A stretch of DNA of 64,000 nucleotides from Paracoccus aerodenitrificans (GTDB taxonomy: Bacteria; Pseudomonadota; Alphaproteobacteria; Rhodobacterales; Rhodobacteraceae): contig NZ_CP115784.1 of NCBI RefSeq assembly GCF_027913215.1, forward strand, positions 2,356,001-2,420,000, written 5' to 3'. Shown piece by piece: positions 17,791 through 27,968 of the stretch. Both the position numbers and the translations under genes were made by a program. Numbering within the stretch: position 1 is the first letter of the stretch; each line of letters starts with the position of its first letter. The notes below the pieces were generated by a model. The model worked only from the letters and a program-made list of their open reading frames with translations, ran no database searches and was not told the DNA's origin.

Positions 17791-18540
17791 CTAGCGTGCG
17801 AAGCTGACCTTGTGTCCCGGCGGATAGACGCGCCGGGAATGCGACAATGCCCGCGCCCCGCACCATAAGGTGCGGTCAAGCGTCAGCACAGGCAAGCCCC
17901 TTTCGACGCCCAGATCGCCCGCGCATTCCGTATTCAGACGCGTCGCCAAAACCTCCATCCGGCCCGAAAGCTGGCTGACATTCTTTCGCATCCATTCCAG
18001 AGGCTCGGCCCGGCGGATCAGATCCTCTGTCAGCCCCTTCGTGCCCTGTGCCGACAAATATCCGACCTCGACGCAATAAGGAGAATCGTCCGCCTTGATC
18101 AGCGCACGATAGCGGATCAGCGGCTCGGTCTGCGAGACATGCATCACCGCCGCGATCCGGTCCGGAGCCCTGACGACATCCCGCTCGGTCAACTCATAGG
18201 TGTAACTTGAGCCGCAGGATTCGACTTCCTCGCGAATCAGGGATGCCCCGACCCCGGCCTCTGGTATGCTGGTATCGGCCACACGGGTTCCCACCCTGCG
18301 TCGCCGCTTGACGATACCGTCCTCGGCCAACTGGCTCAGCGCCCGGTTCACGGTGGCGCGGGCACAGCCCAATTCGGCGGCAAGCTGATGTTCGGTCGGG
18401 ATCAACTGCCCCGCCGCCCAGATTCCCGTACGGATACGTCGGAGAATTTCGTCCTGCACCGCCTGCCATGTGTTCAGGCTGCGCCCTGCGGGCCTGATGG
18501 CCGTGGGCGCGATGGTTGTGTCATTCTTTGCAATCAGCAT
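17791..18540 (-). CDS. GntR-family (HutC type) transcriptional regulator
   Basis: A 249-residue repressor-type regulator. The N-terminal winged helix (about 22-90) shows WQAVQDEILRRIRTGIWAAG, LIPTEHQLAAELGCARATVN and RALSQLAEDGIVKRRRRVGT. The C-terminal ligand domain (UTRA) covers about 105-245 and ends with the family-typical SHSRRVYPPGHKVSF. The open frame reaches 18585, but the ATG at 18540 has AGGATGA upstream. The ligand cannot be read from sequence; HutC relatives respond to urocanate, amino sugars or phosphonates. A candidate operator lies 190 bp upstream (18730-18743). Confidence 0.88.
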   Translation of the reverse strand: MLIAKNDTTIAPTAIRPAGRSLNTWQAVQDEILRRIRTGIWAAGQLIPTEHQLAAELGCARATVNRALSQLAEDGIVKRRRRVGTRVADTSIPEAGVGASLIREEVESCGSSYTYELTERDVVRAPDRIAAVMHVSQTEPLIRYRALIKADDSPYCVEVGYLSAQGTKGLTEDLIRRAEPLEWMRKNVSQLSGRMEVLATRLNTECAGDLGVERGLPVLTLDRTLWCGARALSHSRRVYPPGHKVSFAR

Positions 18541-18729
18541 CAGTTCATCCTGCGCTCGAATGATACGCGCACAATAATACCTCATCTGGTCAGCCTTGCT
18601 GTCCGTATCTGCGATTAAACAGTTAAGCCTTTCGGTTTTGGGCGCGTCTTTGTAACACCCGTCGAGTTTCGCCCATTCTCTTCATCAGGAGCGAGCCAAC
18701 TCTGCTACAACACAATACAACAACTCGCC

Positions 18730-18743
18730 AGTACAACTGTACT
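18730..18743. promoter_or_regulatory. Inverted repeat AGTACA-AC-TGTACT, candidate GntR operator
   Basis: A perfect 6-bp inverted repeat with a 2-bp spacer, directly followed by TATAAAAT (18743-18750), which could be the -10 element of a promoter for rnhB (ATG 18811). HutC-type GntR operators are often of the GTnnnAC palindrome kind. The rest of the 270-bp gap 18541-18810 is AT-rich with CAACA repeats at 18711-18725; I see no gene there. Confidence 0.35.
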
Positions 18744-18810
18744 ATAAAATGAAACACACCATCAAATATACATGATTTCCTGAATTTCTGCCATTCTTCA
18801 GGGGCGACAA

Positions 18811-19443
18811 ATGGTCACAAAGCAATTACCTCCCCCCAGCTATGCTTATGAACTCGACGCAAACCGCACCGGTGCGCGACTTATCGCCGGTGTCGATGAG
18901 GCCGGTCGCGGACCGCTTGCGGGGCCCGTCACGGCAGCCGCGGTGATTCTGAATCCGCGCCGTCTGCCCCACGGTCTGAACGATTCGAAAAAGCTCAGCC
19001 TCCGCCAGCGGGACAGACTGGCCGAGGAGATCAGGGCAAGCTCGATCTGGTGCGTGGTTCATGTCGGCGCAGAAGAAATCGACAGCCTCAACATCCATCA
19101 CGCCAGCCTCACAGCGATGAGCCGTGCCGTCGCCGGTCTTGCCCAAACGCCGGACGCCACGCTGATCGACGGAAAATTCGTGCCCCCCGCGCTTGCGGCA
19201 ACGGGCCGAGCCATCGTCAAGGGCGATGCGGTCTGCCTTAGCATCGCGGCGGCCTCGATCCTGGCCAAGACCGAACGCGACCGGCTGATGGTGGATTTGG
19301 CGCAACAGTTTCCGGGCTATGGGTGGGAACGGAATGCGGGCTATCCCACGCCGGACCATAAATCGGCCCTGATGAGATTGGGGCCGACCCCATATCATCG
19401 GCATAGCTTTCGCCCCGTCCACAATATCTTGTGTAAAGAGTAA
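18811..19443 (+). CDS. rnhB: Ribonuclease HII
   Basis: Cleaves the RNA strand of RNA-DNA hybrids and removes misincorporated ribonucleotides from DNA. The 210-residue protein has the catalytic GVDEAGRGPLAGPV at about residues 27-40 (Asp29, Glu30), NDSKKLS at about 57-63, the second catalytic Asp in TLIDGK at about 115-120, and IAAASILAKTERDR at about 150-163. It is followed 103 bp downstream by ccrM, a common order in alphaproteobacteria. Confidence 0.95.
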   Translation: MVTKQLPPPSYAYELDANRTGARLIAGVDEAGRGPLAGPVTAAAVILNPRRLPHGLNDSKKLSLRQRDRLAEEIRASSIWCVVHVGAEEIDSLNIHHASLTAMSRAVAGLAQTPDATLIDGKFVPPALAATGRAIVKGDAVCLSIAAASILAKTERDRLMVDLAQQFPGYGWERNAGYPTPDHKSALMRLGPTPYHRHSFRPVHNILCKE

Positions 19444-19456
19444 AACACAAGTGATT

Positions 19457-20659
<1,203 letters not shown>

Positions 20660-20720
20660 TCCCAAAAATAACAGTTTCGCCATGTCCGACTGCCTCGCTC
20701 GTTCGGCACGGACACACTTG

Positions 20721-20749
20721 CCCCGCCGTCACCGATGGCGGGGTTTTTT
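20721..20749 (+). terminator. Rho-independent terminator after ccrM
   Basis: CCCCGCC and GGCGGGG form a 7-bp GC stem with a 9-nt loop (20721-20743), followed by six T (20744-20749). It lies 61 bp downstream of the ccrM stop. Confidence 0.85.
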
Positions 20750-20832
20750 CGTCCATAACCGGCGGCTTGCCTGATGCTCCGCTGTGGCAACAGCGTCGCC
20801 ACTCACTGACCCCTCACCCCGGACGACGCCCA

Positions 20833-20860
20833 GTGTATCATCGGTGTACAGCCTGTGTAC
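20833..20860. repeat. Three GTGTA(T/C) repeats with exact 11-bp period
   Basis: GTGTAT at 20833, GTGTAC at 20844 and GTGTAC at 20855 are spaced exactly one helical turn apart. They lie between the ccrM terminator and the 3' end of the converging alkB gene (stop at 20876). The rest of the gap 20660-20875 has no gene I can support. Confidence 0.4.
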
Positions 20861-20875
20861 GCGTGGTGCAGACCC

Positions 20876-22000
20876 TCAAAGCGCCTTCCGGGGCATAGGC
20901 AATGTCCCGCGATTATATTCTGTCCAGTCCTCGATATCGGGATAGAATTGCCGCCGCCATGCCCGCACACGGGGGTTCATCCGCCGCCGCCACAAGGGCG
21001 GGATCATCGCCAGAAACGTCATGCCGGGATAGCCGAAAGGAAGCTGGGGCGCCTCATCCTCGCTATAAGTCTGAAGCAGAGGAAATCTCCGGTCAGGTTT
21101 ATAGTGATGGTCGGAATGCCGCTGAAGATTGATCAGCAGCCAGTTCGAGGCCGTATGCGAGGCATTCCAGCTGTGCCGGGGCAGAACATGTTCATAACGA
21201 CCATCGCCCAGATGGCGGCGTGTCAGCCCGTAATGTTCGACATAATTGGTCAGCTCAAGCTGCCATATGGCGATGAATGCCTGCCACAGGAACAGCGCCA
21301 GCCCCTGCCAGCCGCCAAGGATCAGCGCCAGCAGGATCATGCCCGCCTGCAGGATCGCATAGCGCCAGAACGGATTGCGCCGGTCGGTCACAGGCCGCCC
21401 CGCCCGTGCCAAAAGGTTCTTTTCAGCCCGCCATGCGCTTTGCAGACCCTCGGTCACGACCCGCCAGAAAAACCGGTGGAACCCCTCATTATATCGGGCC
21501 GAAACAGCATCTCGCGGCGTGGCAACCCAGCTGTGATGCACCAGCAGATGCTCGGTCCGGAAATGCGAATACAGCGTCGAGGCCAGAAGCAGATCGCCCA
21601 GCCAGCGCTCCCATTTCGGGCGCTGATGCAGCAATTCATGAGCATACACCATGCCAATCGTACCGCTGGCGACGCCAAGTCCGAAGAACAGGCCAAGCTT
21701 CTCCCACCCGGACAGATCCGAGCGCACGGAATACCAGATCAGCCCAAAGATCAGGCAGAACTGTACCGGAAACCAGATGACGGTGACGGCACGATACCAG
21801 AAAAGCTGCTCAACCGGCGTTTCAGTATCGGGATTTTCCTCGTTCAGCCCCAGGACGAGATCCAGCCCGGTCACCAGATACCACGCATAGACCGGCATCA
21901 GGCCCCACCACCAGCCACCCTGAGCCGCAGCAAGCACGGCCAGAGGCACCAGCCCAAGCGACATCCAGAACGGCAATGCTGAGCGGAACGAATTTGTCAT
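20876..22000 (-). CDS. alkB: AlkB-type membrane alkane monooxygenase
   Basis: Integral-membrane di-iron hydroxylase of 374 residues that would oxidise the terminal carbon of medium or long alkanes. All family signatures are present: HELLHQ (Hist-1), EHLLVHHSWVATPRDAVSAR (Hist-2, EHxxxHH), NYVEHYGLTRR (the HYG motif) and LQRHSDHHYKP (Hist-3), and six hydrophobic segments. The frame extends to a GTG at 22033, but the ATG at 22000 gives the more usual N-terminus. Rubredoxin and rubredoxin reductase, its electron donors, are not next to it, so they must be elsewhere. It follows ilvE on the same strand after 107 bp that contain a repeat element. Confidence 0.88.
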   Translation of the reverse strand: MTNSFRSALPFWMSLGLVPLAVLAAAQGGWWWGLMPVYAWYLVTGLDLVLGLNEENPDTETPVEQLFWYRAVTVIWFPVQFCLIFGLIWYSVRSDLSGWEKLGLFFGLGVASGTIGMVYAHELLHQRPKWERWLGDLLLASTLYSHFRTEHLLVHHSWVATPRDAVSARYNEGFHRFFWRVVTEGLQSAWRAEKNLLARAGRPVTDRRNPFWRYAILQAGMILLALILGGWQGLALFLWQAFIAIWQLELTNYVEHYGLTRRHLGDGRYEHVLPRHSWNASHTASNWLLINLQRHSDHHYKPDRRFPLLQTYSEDEAPQLPFGYPGMTFLAMIPPLWRRRMNPRVRAWRRQFYPDIEDWTEYNRGTLPMPRKAL

Positions 22001-22056
22001 GATCCGCGCTATAGTCCAAATCCCGACCGACACAAAGCCCGGCCTTCACCCGGCTT

Positions 22057-22087
22057 AAATATCCCGGGTCCGGGGCAGCGCCCCGGT
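22057..22087 (-). repeat. Repeat element copy A (palindromic, after ilvE)
   Basis: Read on the minus strand, this 31-bp element has a CCGGGGC-GCT-GCCCCGG type hairpin followed by a GGACCCGGGATATTT tail. It matches copy B (24366-24397) at all positions except one missing G, and sits in the same orientation relative to the gene end upstream of it (ilvE stop at 22108). Likely a REP-like element that can also end transcription. Confidence 0.7.
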
Positions 22088-22107
22088 CCCACGTTCATAA
22101 CTACGCT

Positions 22108-22977
22108 CTAGCTTCTGACCAAAGCTTCATAAGAGTCGGACACATCTCGCGTGATCTGCCCGACCTGGAAGTGAAAATCGCCGATCTGACCGACAGGCGT
22201 CACCTCGGCAGCAGTCCCGGTCAGCCAGCATTCGCTGAAGCTTTCCAGCTCATCCGGGGTAATACGGCGCTCATGCACGGTAAAACCCTTCTCCTTCAGC
22301 ATCCCGATCACCGTCTGCCGCGTGATCCCGTTCAGAAACCGATCCGCCAGCGGTGTATGAATTTCGCCGTCTTTGACAAAGAAGATATTGGCCCCCGTCG
22401 CCTCGGCCACATAGCCTTCCCAGTCATAAAACAGCGCGTCCGAGCAGCCCTTCGCCTCGGCTGAATGTTTGGCCATCGTGCAGATCATATACAGCCCCGC
22501 CGCCTTCGCTGCGGCGGGAATCGTGGCCGGGTCGGGGCGCTTCCATGTGGCAATGTCCAGCTTGGCACCCTGCCATTTCGCATCGCCGTAATAGCTGCCC
22601 CATTCCCATGCCGCAACCGCCACACTGACCGGATTGCGCCGTGCGGAAACGCCCATATCCGGACCAGAGGACCGCCAAGCGAAGGCCCGCACATAGGCGT
22701 TGGTAAAGCCATTCGCCTCCAGCACAGCCTGCTTGGCCGCGTCGATTTCCTCGGCGGAATAAGGCAGCGGCATATCCAGCAGGCGACCGGACTCGATCAG
22801 TCGCAGCGAGTGCTCATGCCCCTTGAAGATCTTGCCATCATAGCAGCGCTCACCCTCGAACACGGATGAGGCGTAATGCAGCGCGTGGGTCAGGACATGC
22901 ACTTTCGCGTCGCGCCAATCCACAAGCTCACCATTCATCCAGATCTTGCCATCGCGGTCGTCATAAGCGCCGTCCAT
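22108..22977 (-). CDS. ilvE: Branched-chain amino acid aminotransferase
   Basis: PLP fold-type IV enzyme (289 residues) for the last step of Leu, Ile and Val synthesis. Motifs include HVLTHALHYASSVFEGERCY at about 26-45 and the catalytic Lys in the TMAKHSAEAKGCSDALFYDW segment at about 165-180, followed by EATGANIFFVKDG and FLNGITRQTVIGM. The frame runs to 23037, but the ATG at 22977 has a strong GGAGGGGA site and gives the typical MDGAYDDRDGKIWMNGELVD start. It is divergent from petP; the putative promoters overlap (see 23058-23103). Confidence 0.93.
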   Translation of the reverse strand: MDGAYDDRDGKIWMNGELVDWRDAKVHVLTHALHYASSVFEGERCYDGKIFKGHEHSLRLIESGRLLDMPLPYSAEEIDAAKQAVLEANGFTNAYVRAFAWRSSGPDMGVSARRNPVSVAVAAWEWGSYYGDAKWQGAKLDIATWKRPDPATIPAAAKAAGLYMICTMAKHSAEAKGCSDALFYDWEGYVAEATGANIFFVKDGEIHTPLADRFLNGITRQTVIGMLKEKGFTVHERRITPDELESFSECWLTGTAAEVTPVGQIGDFHFQVGQITRDVSDSYEALVRS

Positions 22978-23057
22978 CGTCCCCTCCAGCCTTACAGGTT
23001 TCCAAAAATTATCGCACGCAGCCATTACAAGACGCAATCTTTCGCGTACTGAGCGAT

Positions 23058-23103
23058 TTGCTAGCGATAGATTCTTGGAAAGTCAACAAGACTGACATAA
23101 AAT
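23058..23103. promoter_or_regulatory. Overlapping divergent promoters of ilvE and petP
   Basis: Plus strand: TTGGAA (23075-23080), 17-bp spacer, TAAAAT (23098-23103), reading into petP (ATG 23128, GAGGTG at 23119-23124). Minus strand: TTGACT (23086-23081), 17-bp spacer, TAGCAA (23063-23058), reading into ilvE. The two -35 regions lie side by side, so binding of one protein could affect both genes. Motif matches are seen by eye; activity is inference. Confidence 0.4.
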
Positions 23104-23127
23104 GACGGAAACCAACCGAGGTGAAGC

Positions 23128-23652
23128 ATGAAGGAACCGCAGATCAAATCTTCTTCGGGACAGAGCGCAGAAAATCTTCTGTTCCTGACCGATGAACAGA
23201 TACGCGGCGGGATAGAAGCCTTTTTCTTCGCCTATCGTGCCTTCACCGCCGATCCGGATGCCATTCTTGAGGGGATGGATTACGGCCGTGCCCATCACCG
23301 GGCGCTGCATTTCATTGCAAACCGGCCCGGCCTGACTGTCTCGGATCTGCTCGATATTCTCGGCGTCACGAAACAATCGCTGAACCGGGTTCTGCGAACC
23401 TTGCTGACAGACGGGCTGGTCGAGGCGCGTGTCGGCAGACGGGACCGCAGGGAGCGTCAGCTTTTCCTGTCCCCGGAAGGGGCCGAGTTGGAAAAACGCC
23501 TTTCGGAAGCACAGCGTGCGCGGGTCCGTGCCGCCTATCGTGCGGCGGGACCTCAGGCAGTTGCCGGTTTCAGAACCGTGCTTGAGGCGATGATGGGCGA
23601 TGCAGGAAACCTGCAGCTTCAGCTCATGCGGACCGCCGAGGCTGCCGAATGA
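23128..23652 (+). CDS. petP: MarR-family regulator (PetP-like)
   Basis: A 174-residue winged-helix regulator. The DNA-binding part (about 50-115) has HHRALHFIANRPGLTVSDLL, the recognition helix GVTKQSLNRVLRTLLTDGLV, and the wing RDRRERQLFLSPEG. It overlaps the OmpR-type gene petR by 4 bp (ATGA). In Rhodobacter capsulatus the pair petP-petR has this order and lies upstream of the cytochrome bc1 genes; here bc1 genes are not adjacent. The name is by synteny and family. Confidence 0.8.
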   Translation: MKEPQIKSSSGQSAENLLFLTDEQIRGGIEAFFFAYRAFTADPDAILEGMDYGRAHHRALHFIANRPGLTVSDLLDILGVTKQSLNRVLRTLLTDGLVEARVGRRDRRERQLFLSPEGAELEKRLSEAQRARVRAAYRAAGPQAVAGFRTVLEAMMGDAGNLQLQLMRTAEAAE

Positions 23653-24350
23653 CCGATGCCGCCCATATTCTTGTCGTTGACGATGATGAGCGTATTCGCA
23701 ACCTTTTACGCAGGTTTCTGGTCAAGAATGGCTTTATCGTCTCGACCGCGACCGACGCGGCACAGGCGCGGAAGATCCTGAAAGGGCTGGAATTCGATCT
23801 GATCGTTCTGGATGTGATGATGCCCGGTGAGGATGGCATCAGCCTGACCCAGCATCTGAGGCCCCGCATATCAACCCCGATCCTGCTTCTGACCGCCCGC
23901 GCCGAGACCGAGGACCGCATTTCCGGGCTGGAAGCCGGGGCGGATGATTATCTACCCAAGCCTTTCGAGCCCCGCGAATTGCTGCTGCGGATCGCGGCGA
24001 TTTTGCGGCGCGTCCCGCAGGCACAGCCCGCCGGACCGAAATTCATCACGCTGGGTCCGCTGCGCTATGACACCGAGCGCGGGCAGCTTTTCGAGGGCGA
24101 GGCGCATATTCACCTGACAGGCACGGAATCGGCTCTGCTGCGCCGATTGGCCGAGACGCCGGGCGAGCCGGTCGGGCGCACCGATCTGACGCTCGATCTG
24201 GGGCGCACGCCGTCAGAGGACAGTGACAGCTCCGACCGTGCCATCGACGTGCAGATCACCCGGTTGCGTCGCAAGATCGAGCCGGACCCGAAAGAGCCGC
24301 GCTATCTTCAGACGGTGCGTGGCGCGGGCTATATGCTGATCCCGGATTAA
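23649..24350 (+). CDS. petR: OmpR-family response regulator (PetR-like)
   Basis: A 233-residue two-component regulator. The receiver domain (about 5-120) has the acidic pair VVDDDER, the phospho-acceptor Asp in DLIVLDVMMPGEDG at about 52-65, Thr in LLLTARAE and Lys in YLPKPFEPREL at about 105. The C-terminal winged helix (about 135-230) ends with RRKIEPDPKEPRYLQTVRGA, typical of OmpR/PhoB DNA binding. No sensor kinase gene is next to it. Coupled to petP by an ATGA overlap. Confidence 0.85.
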   Translation: MTDAAHILVVDDDERIRNLLRRFLVKNGFIVSTATDAAQARKILKGLEFDLIVLDVMMPGEDGISLTQHLRPRISTPILLLTARAETEDRISGLEAGADDYLPKPFEPRELLLRIAAILRRVPQAQPAGPKFITLGPLRYDTERGQLFEGEAHIHLTGTESALLRRLAETPGEPVGRTDLTLDLGRTPSEDSDSSDRAIDVQITRLRRKIEPDPKEPRYLQTVRGAGYMLIPD

Positions 24351-24365
24351 GGGCGGCACCGCCGG

Positions 24366-24397
24366 ACCGGGGCGCTGCCCCGGACCCCGGGATATTT
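24366..24397 (+). repeat. Repeat element copy B (palindromic, after petR)
   Basis: A 32-bp element, reverse complement of copy A with one extra G. It begins 16 bp after the petR stop and contains ACCGGGGC-GCT-GCCCCGG followed by ACCCCGGGATATTT. It lies between the convergent petR and DUF1992 genes. Confidence 0.7.
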
Positions 24398-24413
24398 GTG
24401 TCAGAATGAAAGA

Positions 24414-24737
24414 TCAGTCGCGGGCCGCAGCGCGGCGGGCATCGGTCGCGATATTCGCGCGGAGCTCCTGAATTGCAATCTGCCGTTGCAGGCGGGTGCG
24501 CTCCCCGGGGTCTTCGATCTGGTCGAGCGCCGCGCGTTTCGCCTCGATATCCTTGCGGATGCGGAACTCCTCGGGGACGAAACCGCCATCGGACATCATG
24601 CGGTGCAGCACGTCCTCGGCCCTTTCGCGCAGCCGGGCGCGGTCGAGCGGTTTGCCTTCGCCAGCGAGGCCCTGAAGCTCGCCCTTGGCAGCGGCCTCAT
24701 CCATGCGACGTTGGGCAATCCGTTCGAACCAGTGCAT
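24414..24737 (-). CDS. DUF1992 / DnaJ-homologue subfamily C member 28-like protein
   Basis: A 107-residue, highly charged helical protein. [31 protein letters not shown] and EFRIRKDIEAKRAAL match the DUF1992 family (conserved domain of the DnaJC28 type). Function is unknown; there is no J-domain HPD motif. The ATG overlaps the valS stop by one base (TGATG); a GTG one codon earlier is an alternative. It is the last gene of a valS-led transcript. Confidence 0.75.
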   Translation of the reverse strand: MHWFERIAQRRMDEAAAKGELQGLAGEGKPLDRARLRERAEDVLHRMMSDGGFVPEEFRIRKDIEAKRAALDQIEDPGERTRLQRQIAIQELRANIATDARRAAARD

Positions 24738-27700
24738 CACATCGCCTTGAGCTGCGCCAGTGCCGCATTGATCCGCGCCAGATCCTCATCGAGATCGGCG
24801 AGTTTCTGGCGGGTTTCCTCGATCACCTCGAAATCGGCGTTTTCGACGAATTTCGGGTTATCGAGGCGTTTGCGCAGGCCTTCCGCATCCTTGCCGGTTT
24901 TCGCCGCGTTCTTTTCAAGGCGGGCGGTTTCAGCCGTCACGTCGATCACATCGCCGATGGGCAGCGCGAAGGACGCGCCCTGCGCCGAGACCGCGATCAT
25001 GCCTTTGCCCGCCGCGCCGTTTTGCGGGGCATTCACGCGGGCGAGGCGTTCAATCAGCGGGGCATTGGCGGCAAGGGCGTCACGGGCTGCGGCATCAGCC
25101 TCGGTCACGATCAGGTCGAGCCTTGCCCCGGCAGGTACACCCATCTGGGCCCGGGCCGAGCGGATATTCTCGATCAGTTGGATCACCCAGTTCATCTGCC
25201 GGTCGGCATCCGCGTCGATCACGTCGCGACCGAATTCGGGCCAGTCGCCGTGGATCAGCATCCTGTCGCGGTCGCCGGTCAGGGACCAGAGTTCCTCGGT
25301 AACGAAAGGCATGATCGGGTGCAGCAGCGCATAACACTGATCCAGCACCCACCCCATCGTGGCGCGGGTTTCCTCGGCGTATTCACCGTCGAAAAGCGGC
25401 TTGGCGAATTCGACATACCAGTCGCAGACCTTGCCCCAGACGAAGCTGTAAAGCCCGTTCGCCGCATCGTTGAAGCGGAAGCTTTCAAGTGCCTCATCGG
25501 TGGATTGCGTGGCGCGGGCGACCTCTCCGATGATCCAGCGATTGACGGTGTGGCGCGGATTTGGGCGGTCGGCTCCGCCGCGGACGCCGTTCATTTCGGC
25601 GAAACGGGTGGCGTTCCAGATCTTTGTGACGAAGTTGCGGTTGGCCTCGACATGTTTCGGGCCAAGCTTGGGATCGCGGCCCATCGCCGCCATGCTGGTC
25701 AGGGTAAAGCGCAGCGCATCGGCACCGTATTCATCCACCAGAGTCAGCGGGTCGATCACATTGCCCTTGGATTTGGACATTTTCGCGCCTTTTTCGTCGC
25801 GCACCAGCCCGTGGACATAGACGGTGTGGAAGGGGACATCGCCCACCACCTCAAGCTGCATCATCATCATCCGGGCGACCCAGAAGAAGATGATGTCGAA
25901 GCCGGTGACCAGAACGTCGGTTGGGAAATATTTCCGCATCTCGGGCGTGTTGTCGGGCCAGCCGAGTGTGCCGATGGGCCAGAGACCGGATGAAAACCAT
26001 GTGTCGAGGACGTCGGGGTCGCGCTTTAATTCTAGCGTCCCATAGGGAACCGTAATATCTGCTTCGGTACTTGCGACCTCATCAAAATCATGACCGATTG
26101 AGGCGTACTTCGCCAAAGCTATTGCCGAAGCTTCCTGGAATGTGGCCGCGCAAAAAGGTTCGTCTAGCTCCTCGCCTAAATCATAGCGCAAAGGATCATC
26201 GGCTGACCTCTGCAAAACCTCGCCCGTGTTAGGATCGGCTGCAATTGTGACTGGGATAATTCTTGGACCGTACCATACTGGGATCTGATGTCCCCACCAT
26301 AATTGACGACTGATGGTCCAGGGCTCGATATTCTCCAGCCAGTGCTCATAGACCTTGCGGTGCTGGTCGGGCAGGATCTGGGTGCGACCATCGCGGACAG
26401 CCTCCAAGGCGGGGCCGACGATCTGCGCGGTATCGACGAACCACTGATCGGTCAGCATCGGCTCAATCAACACGCCCGAACGGTCGCCGAAGGGCTGCAT
26501 GATAGGTTTGGATTCAACCAGAGGCACAAGTTTCCCGGCTCGCGCCTCACCTCCGTCTTCCGCCTCAACGGTCCGTTTCGCAGCCTCGCCAAGCCGAGGA
26601 TCCGACGGATGGGTCATCACCGCCAGCCCCTCGCGTACGATTTCCTCTACCACGCGCTTACGCGCCTCAAACCGGTCTAGCCCACGCAGATGTTCGGGGA
26701 CAAGGTTGACTTCTGATTCCGAGAGGGAATCCACAACCGGTTCATTGAGAAGATCCTTGAAAGTTTTCGACTTCGCAATCTCGCCCCTCGCTGCTCTCGT
26801 AGCGCGGGCAGCGCTTTCAGCATAGGACAGCCCGTCCTGCCGCATCGCGCCTTTCGTATCCATCAGCGCGTAAAGCGGGATATCGTTGCGGGTGGCGACG
26901 CCGTAATCGTTGAAATCATGCGCCCCGGTGATCTTCACTGCACCCGATCCGAAATCCGGGTCCGGGTATTCATCGGTGATGATCGGGATCAGGCGGCGAT
27001 GTTCTTTCGGGCCGACCGGGATTTCGCAGAATTTGCCGACGATGGGGGCATAGCGCTTGTCGTCAGGATGCACCGCCACCGCACCATCGCCCAGCATGGT
27101 TTCGGGACGGGTCGTCGCGATAGAGATATAGTCGCGGGTCTCGCGCAGGGTGACGTTCCCGTCCTCGTCGCGTTCGACATATTCATAGGTCTCGCCCCCC
27201 GCCAGAGGATATTTGAAATGCCACATATGGCCGGGCGTGTCGCGGTTCTCGACCTCAAGATCGGAAATCGCGGTTTCGAAATGCGGGTCCCAGTTCACCA
27301 GCCGCTTGCCGCGATAGATGATGCCCTTGTTATACAGATCCACAAAGACGCGGATCACGGCGTCGTGAAAATTGCCTTCCTCACCTTTCGGGGCCGAGGG
27401 GGCGCCGGACATGGTGAAGGCGTTGCGCGACCAGTCGCAGGACGCCCCAAGCCGCTTGAGCTGGTTCATGATCCTGTCGCCGGATTCCTGCTTCCACTGC
27501 CAGACTTTCTCGACAAAGGCCTCACGCCCGATCTCTCGGCGGTTCGGCTGACCGGCTTCGGCCATCTGGCGTTCCACCACCATCTGGGTCGCGATCCCGG
27601 CATGGTCCTGACCGGGCTGCCACAGCACGTCGAACCCGCGCATCCGGTGCCAGCGAGCAAGGATATCGGGCAGAGTGTTGTCAAGCGCATGGCCGATATG

Positions 27701-27856
27701 AAGACTGCCAGTCACATTGGGCGGCGGCATCATCATCGAAAACGTCTCTGCCCCCGGCTTGGCGTTGGCACCGGCAGCGAAGGCGTTCCGCTTCTCCCAT
27801 TCGGCGCTGATGCGGGCTTCGGCGGTGGCAGCGTCGAAGGTCTTGTCCATGCTCAT
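24737..27856 (-). CDS. valS: Valine-tRNA ligase
   Basis: Class I aminoacyl-tRNA synthetase of 1039 residues charging tRNA-Val. It has [17 protein letters not shown] with HIGH at residues 53-56, the editing-domain segments [17 protein letters not shown] and [34 protein letters not shown], the KMSKS loop in [14 protein letters not shown], and a C-terminal coiled coil. The frame extends far upstream, but the ATG at 27856 has AGGGGATC before it and gives the usual MSMDKTFD start. Residues about 335-405 and 520-612 are encoded by DNA of distinctly lower GC and rare codons (see findings), and include an insertion-like segment around 350-370. Confidence 0.95.
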   Translation of the reverse strand: MSMDKTFDAATAEARISAEWEKRNAFAAGANAKPGAETFSMMMPPPNVTGSLHIGHALDNTLPDILARWHRMRGFDVLWQPGQDHAGIATQMVVERQMAEAGQPNRREIGREAFVEKVWQWKQESGDRIMNQLKRLGASCDWSRNAFTMSGAPSAPKGEEGNFHDAVIRVFVDLYNKGIIYRGKRLVNWDPHFETAISDLEVENRDTPGHMWHFKYPLAGGETYEYVERDEDGNVTLRETRDYISIATTRPETMLGDGAVAVHPDDKRYAPIVGKFCEIPVGPKEHRRLIPIITDEYPDPDFGSGAVKITGAHDFNDYGVATRNDIPLYALMDTKGAMRQDGLSYAESAARATRAARGEIAKSKTFKDLLNEPVVDSLSESEVNLVPEHLRGLDRFEARKRVVEEIVREGLAVMTHPSDPRLGEAAKRTVEAEDGGEARAGKLVPLVESKPIMQPFGDRSGVLIEPMLTDQWFVDTAQIVGPALEAVRDGRTQILPDQHRKVYEHWLENIEPWTISRQLWWGHQIPVWYGPRIIPVTIAADPNTGEVLQRSADDPLRYDLGEELDEPFCAATFQEASAIALAKYASIGHDFDEVASTEADITVPYGTLELKRDPDVLDTWFSSGLWPIGTLGWPDNTPEMRKYFPTDVLVTGFDIIFFWVARMMMMQLEVVGDVPFHTVYVHGLVRDEKGAKMSKSKGNVIDPLTLVDEYGADALRFTLTSMAAMGRDPKLGPKHVEANRNFVTKIWNATRFAEMNGVRGGADRPNPRHTVNRWIIGEVARATQSTDEALESFRFNDAANGLYSFVWGKVCDWYVEFAKPLFDGEYAEETRATMGWVLDQCYALLHPIMPFVTEELWSLTGDRDRMLIHGDWPEFGRDVIDADADRQMNWVIQLIENIRSARAQMGVPAGARLDLIVTEADAAARDALAANAPLIERLARVNAPQNGAAGKGMIAVSAQGASFALPIGDVIDVTAETARLEKNAAKTGKDAEGLRKRLDNPKFVENADFEVIEETRQKLADLDEDLARINAALAQLKAM

Positions 27857-27968
27857 CGTGATCCCCTGATCTTTGCGAATTGTCCTAGCCCGTTCGGCGG
27901 TGAAGGCCAAGACCGGGAACCGTATCCGCCCGCGGCGTGTTGGCAAGCGGGCAGGCAAGCAGGGCAGC

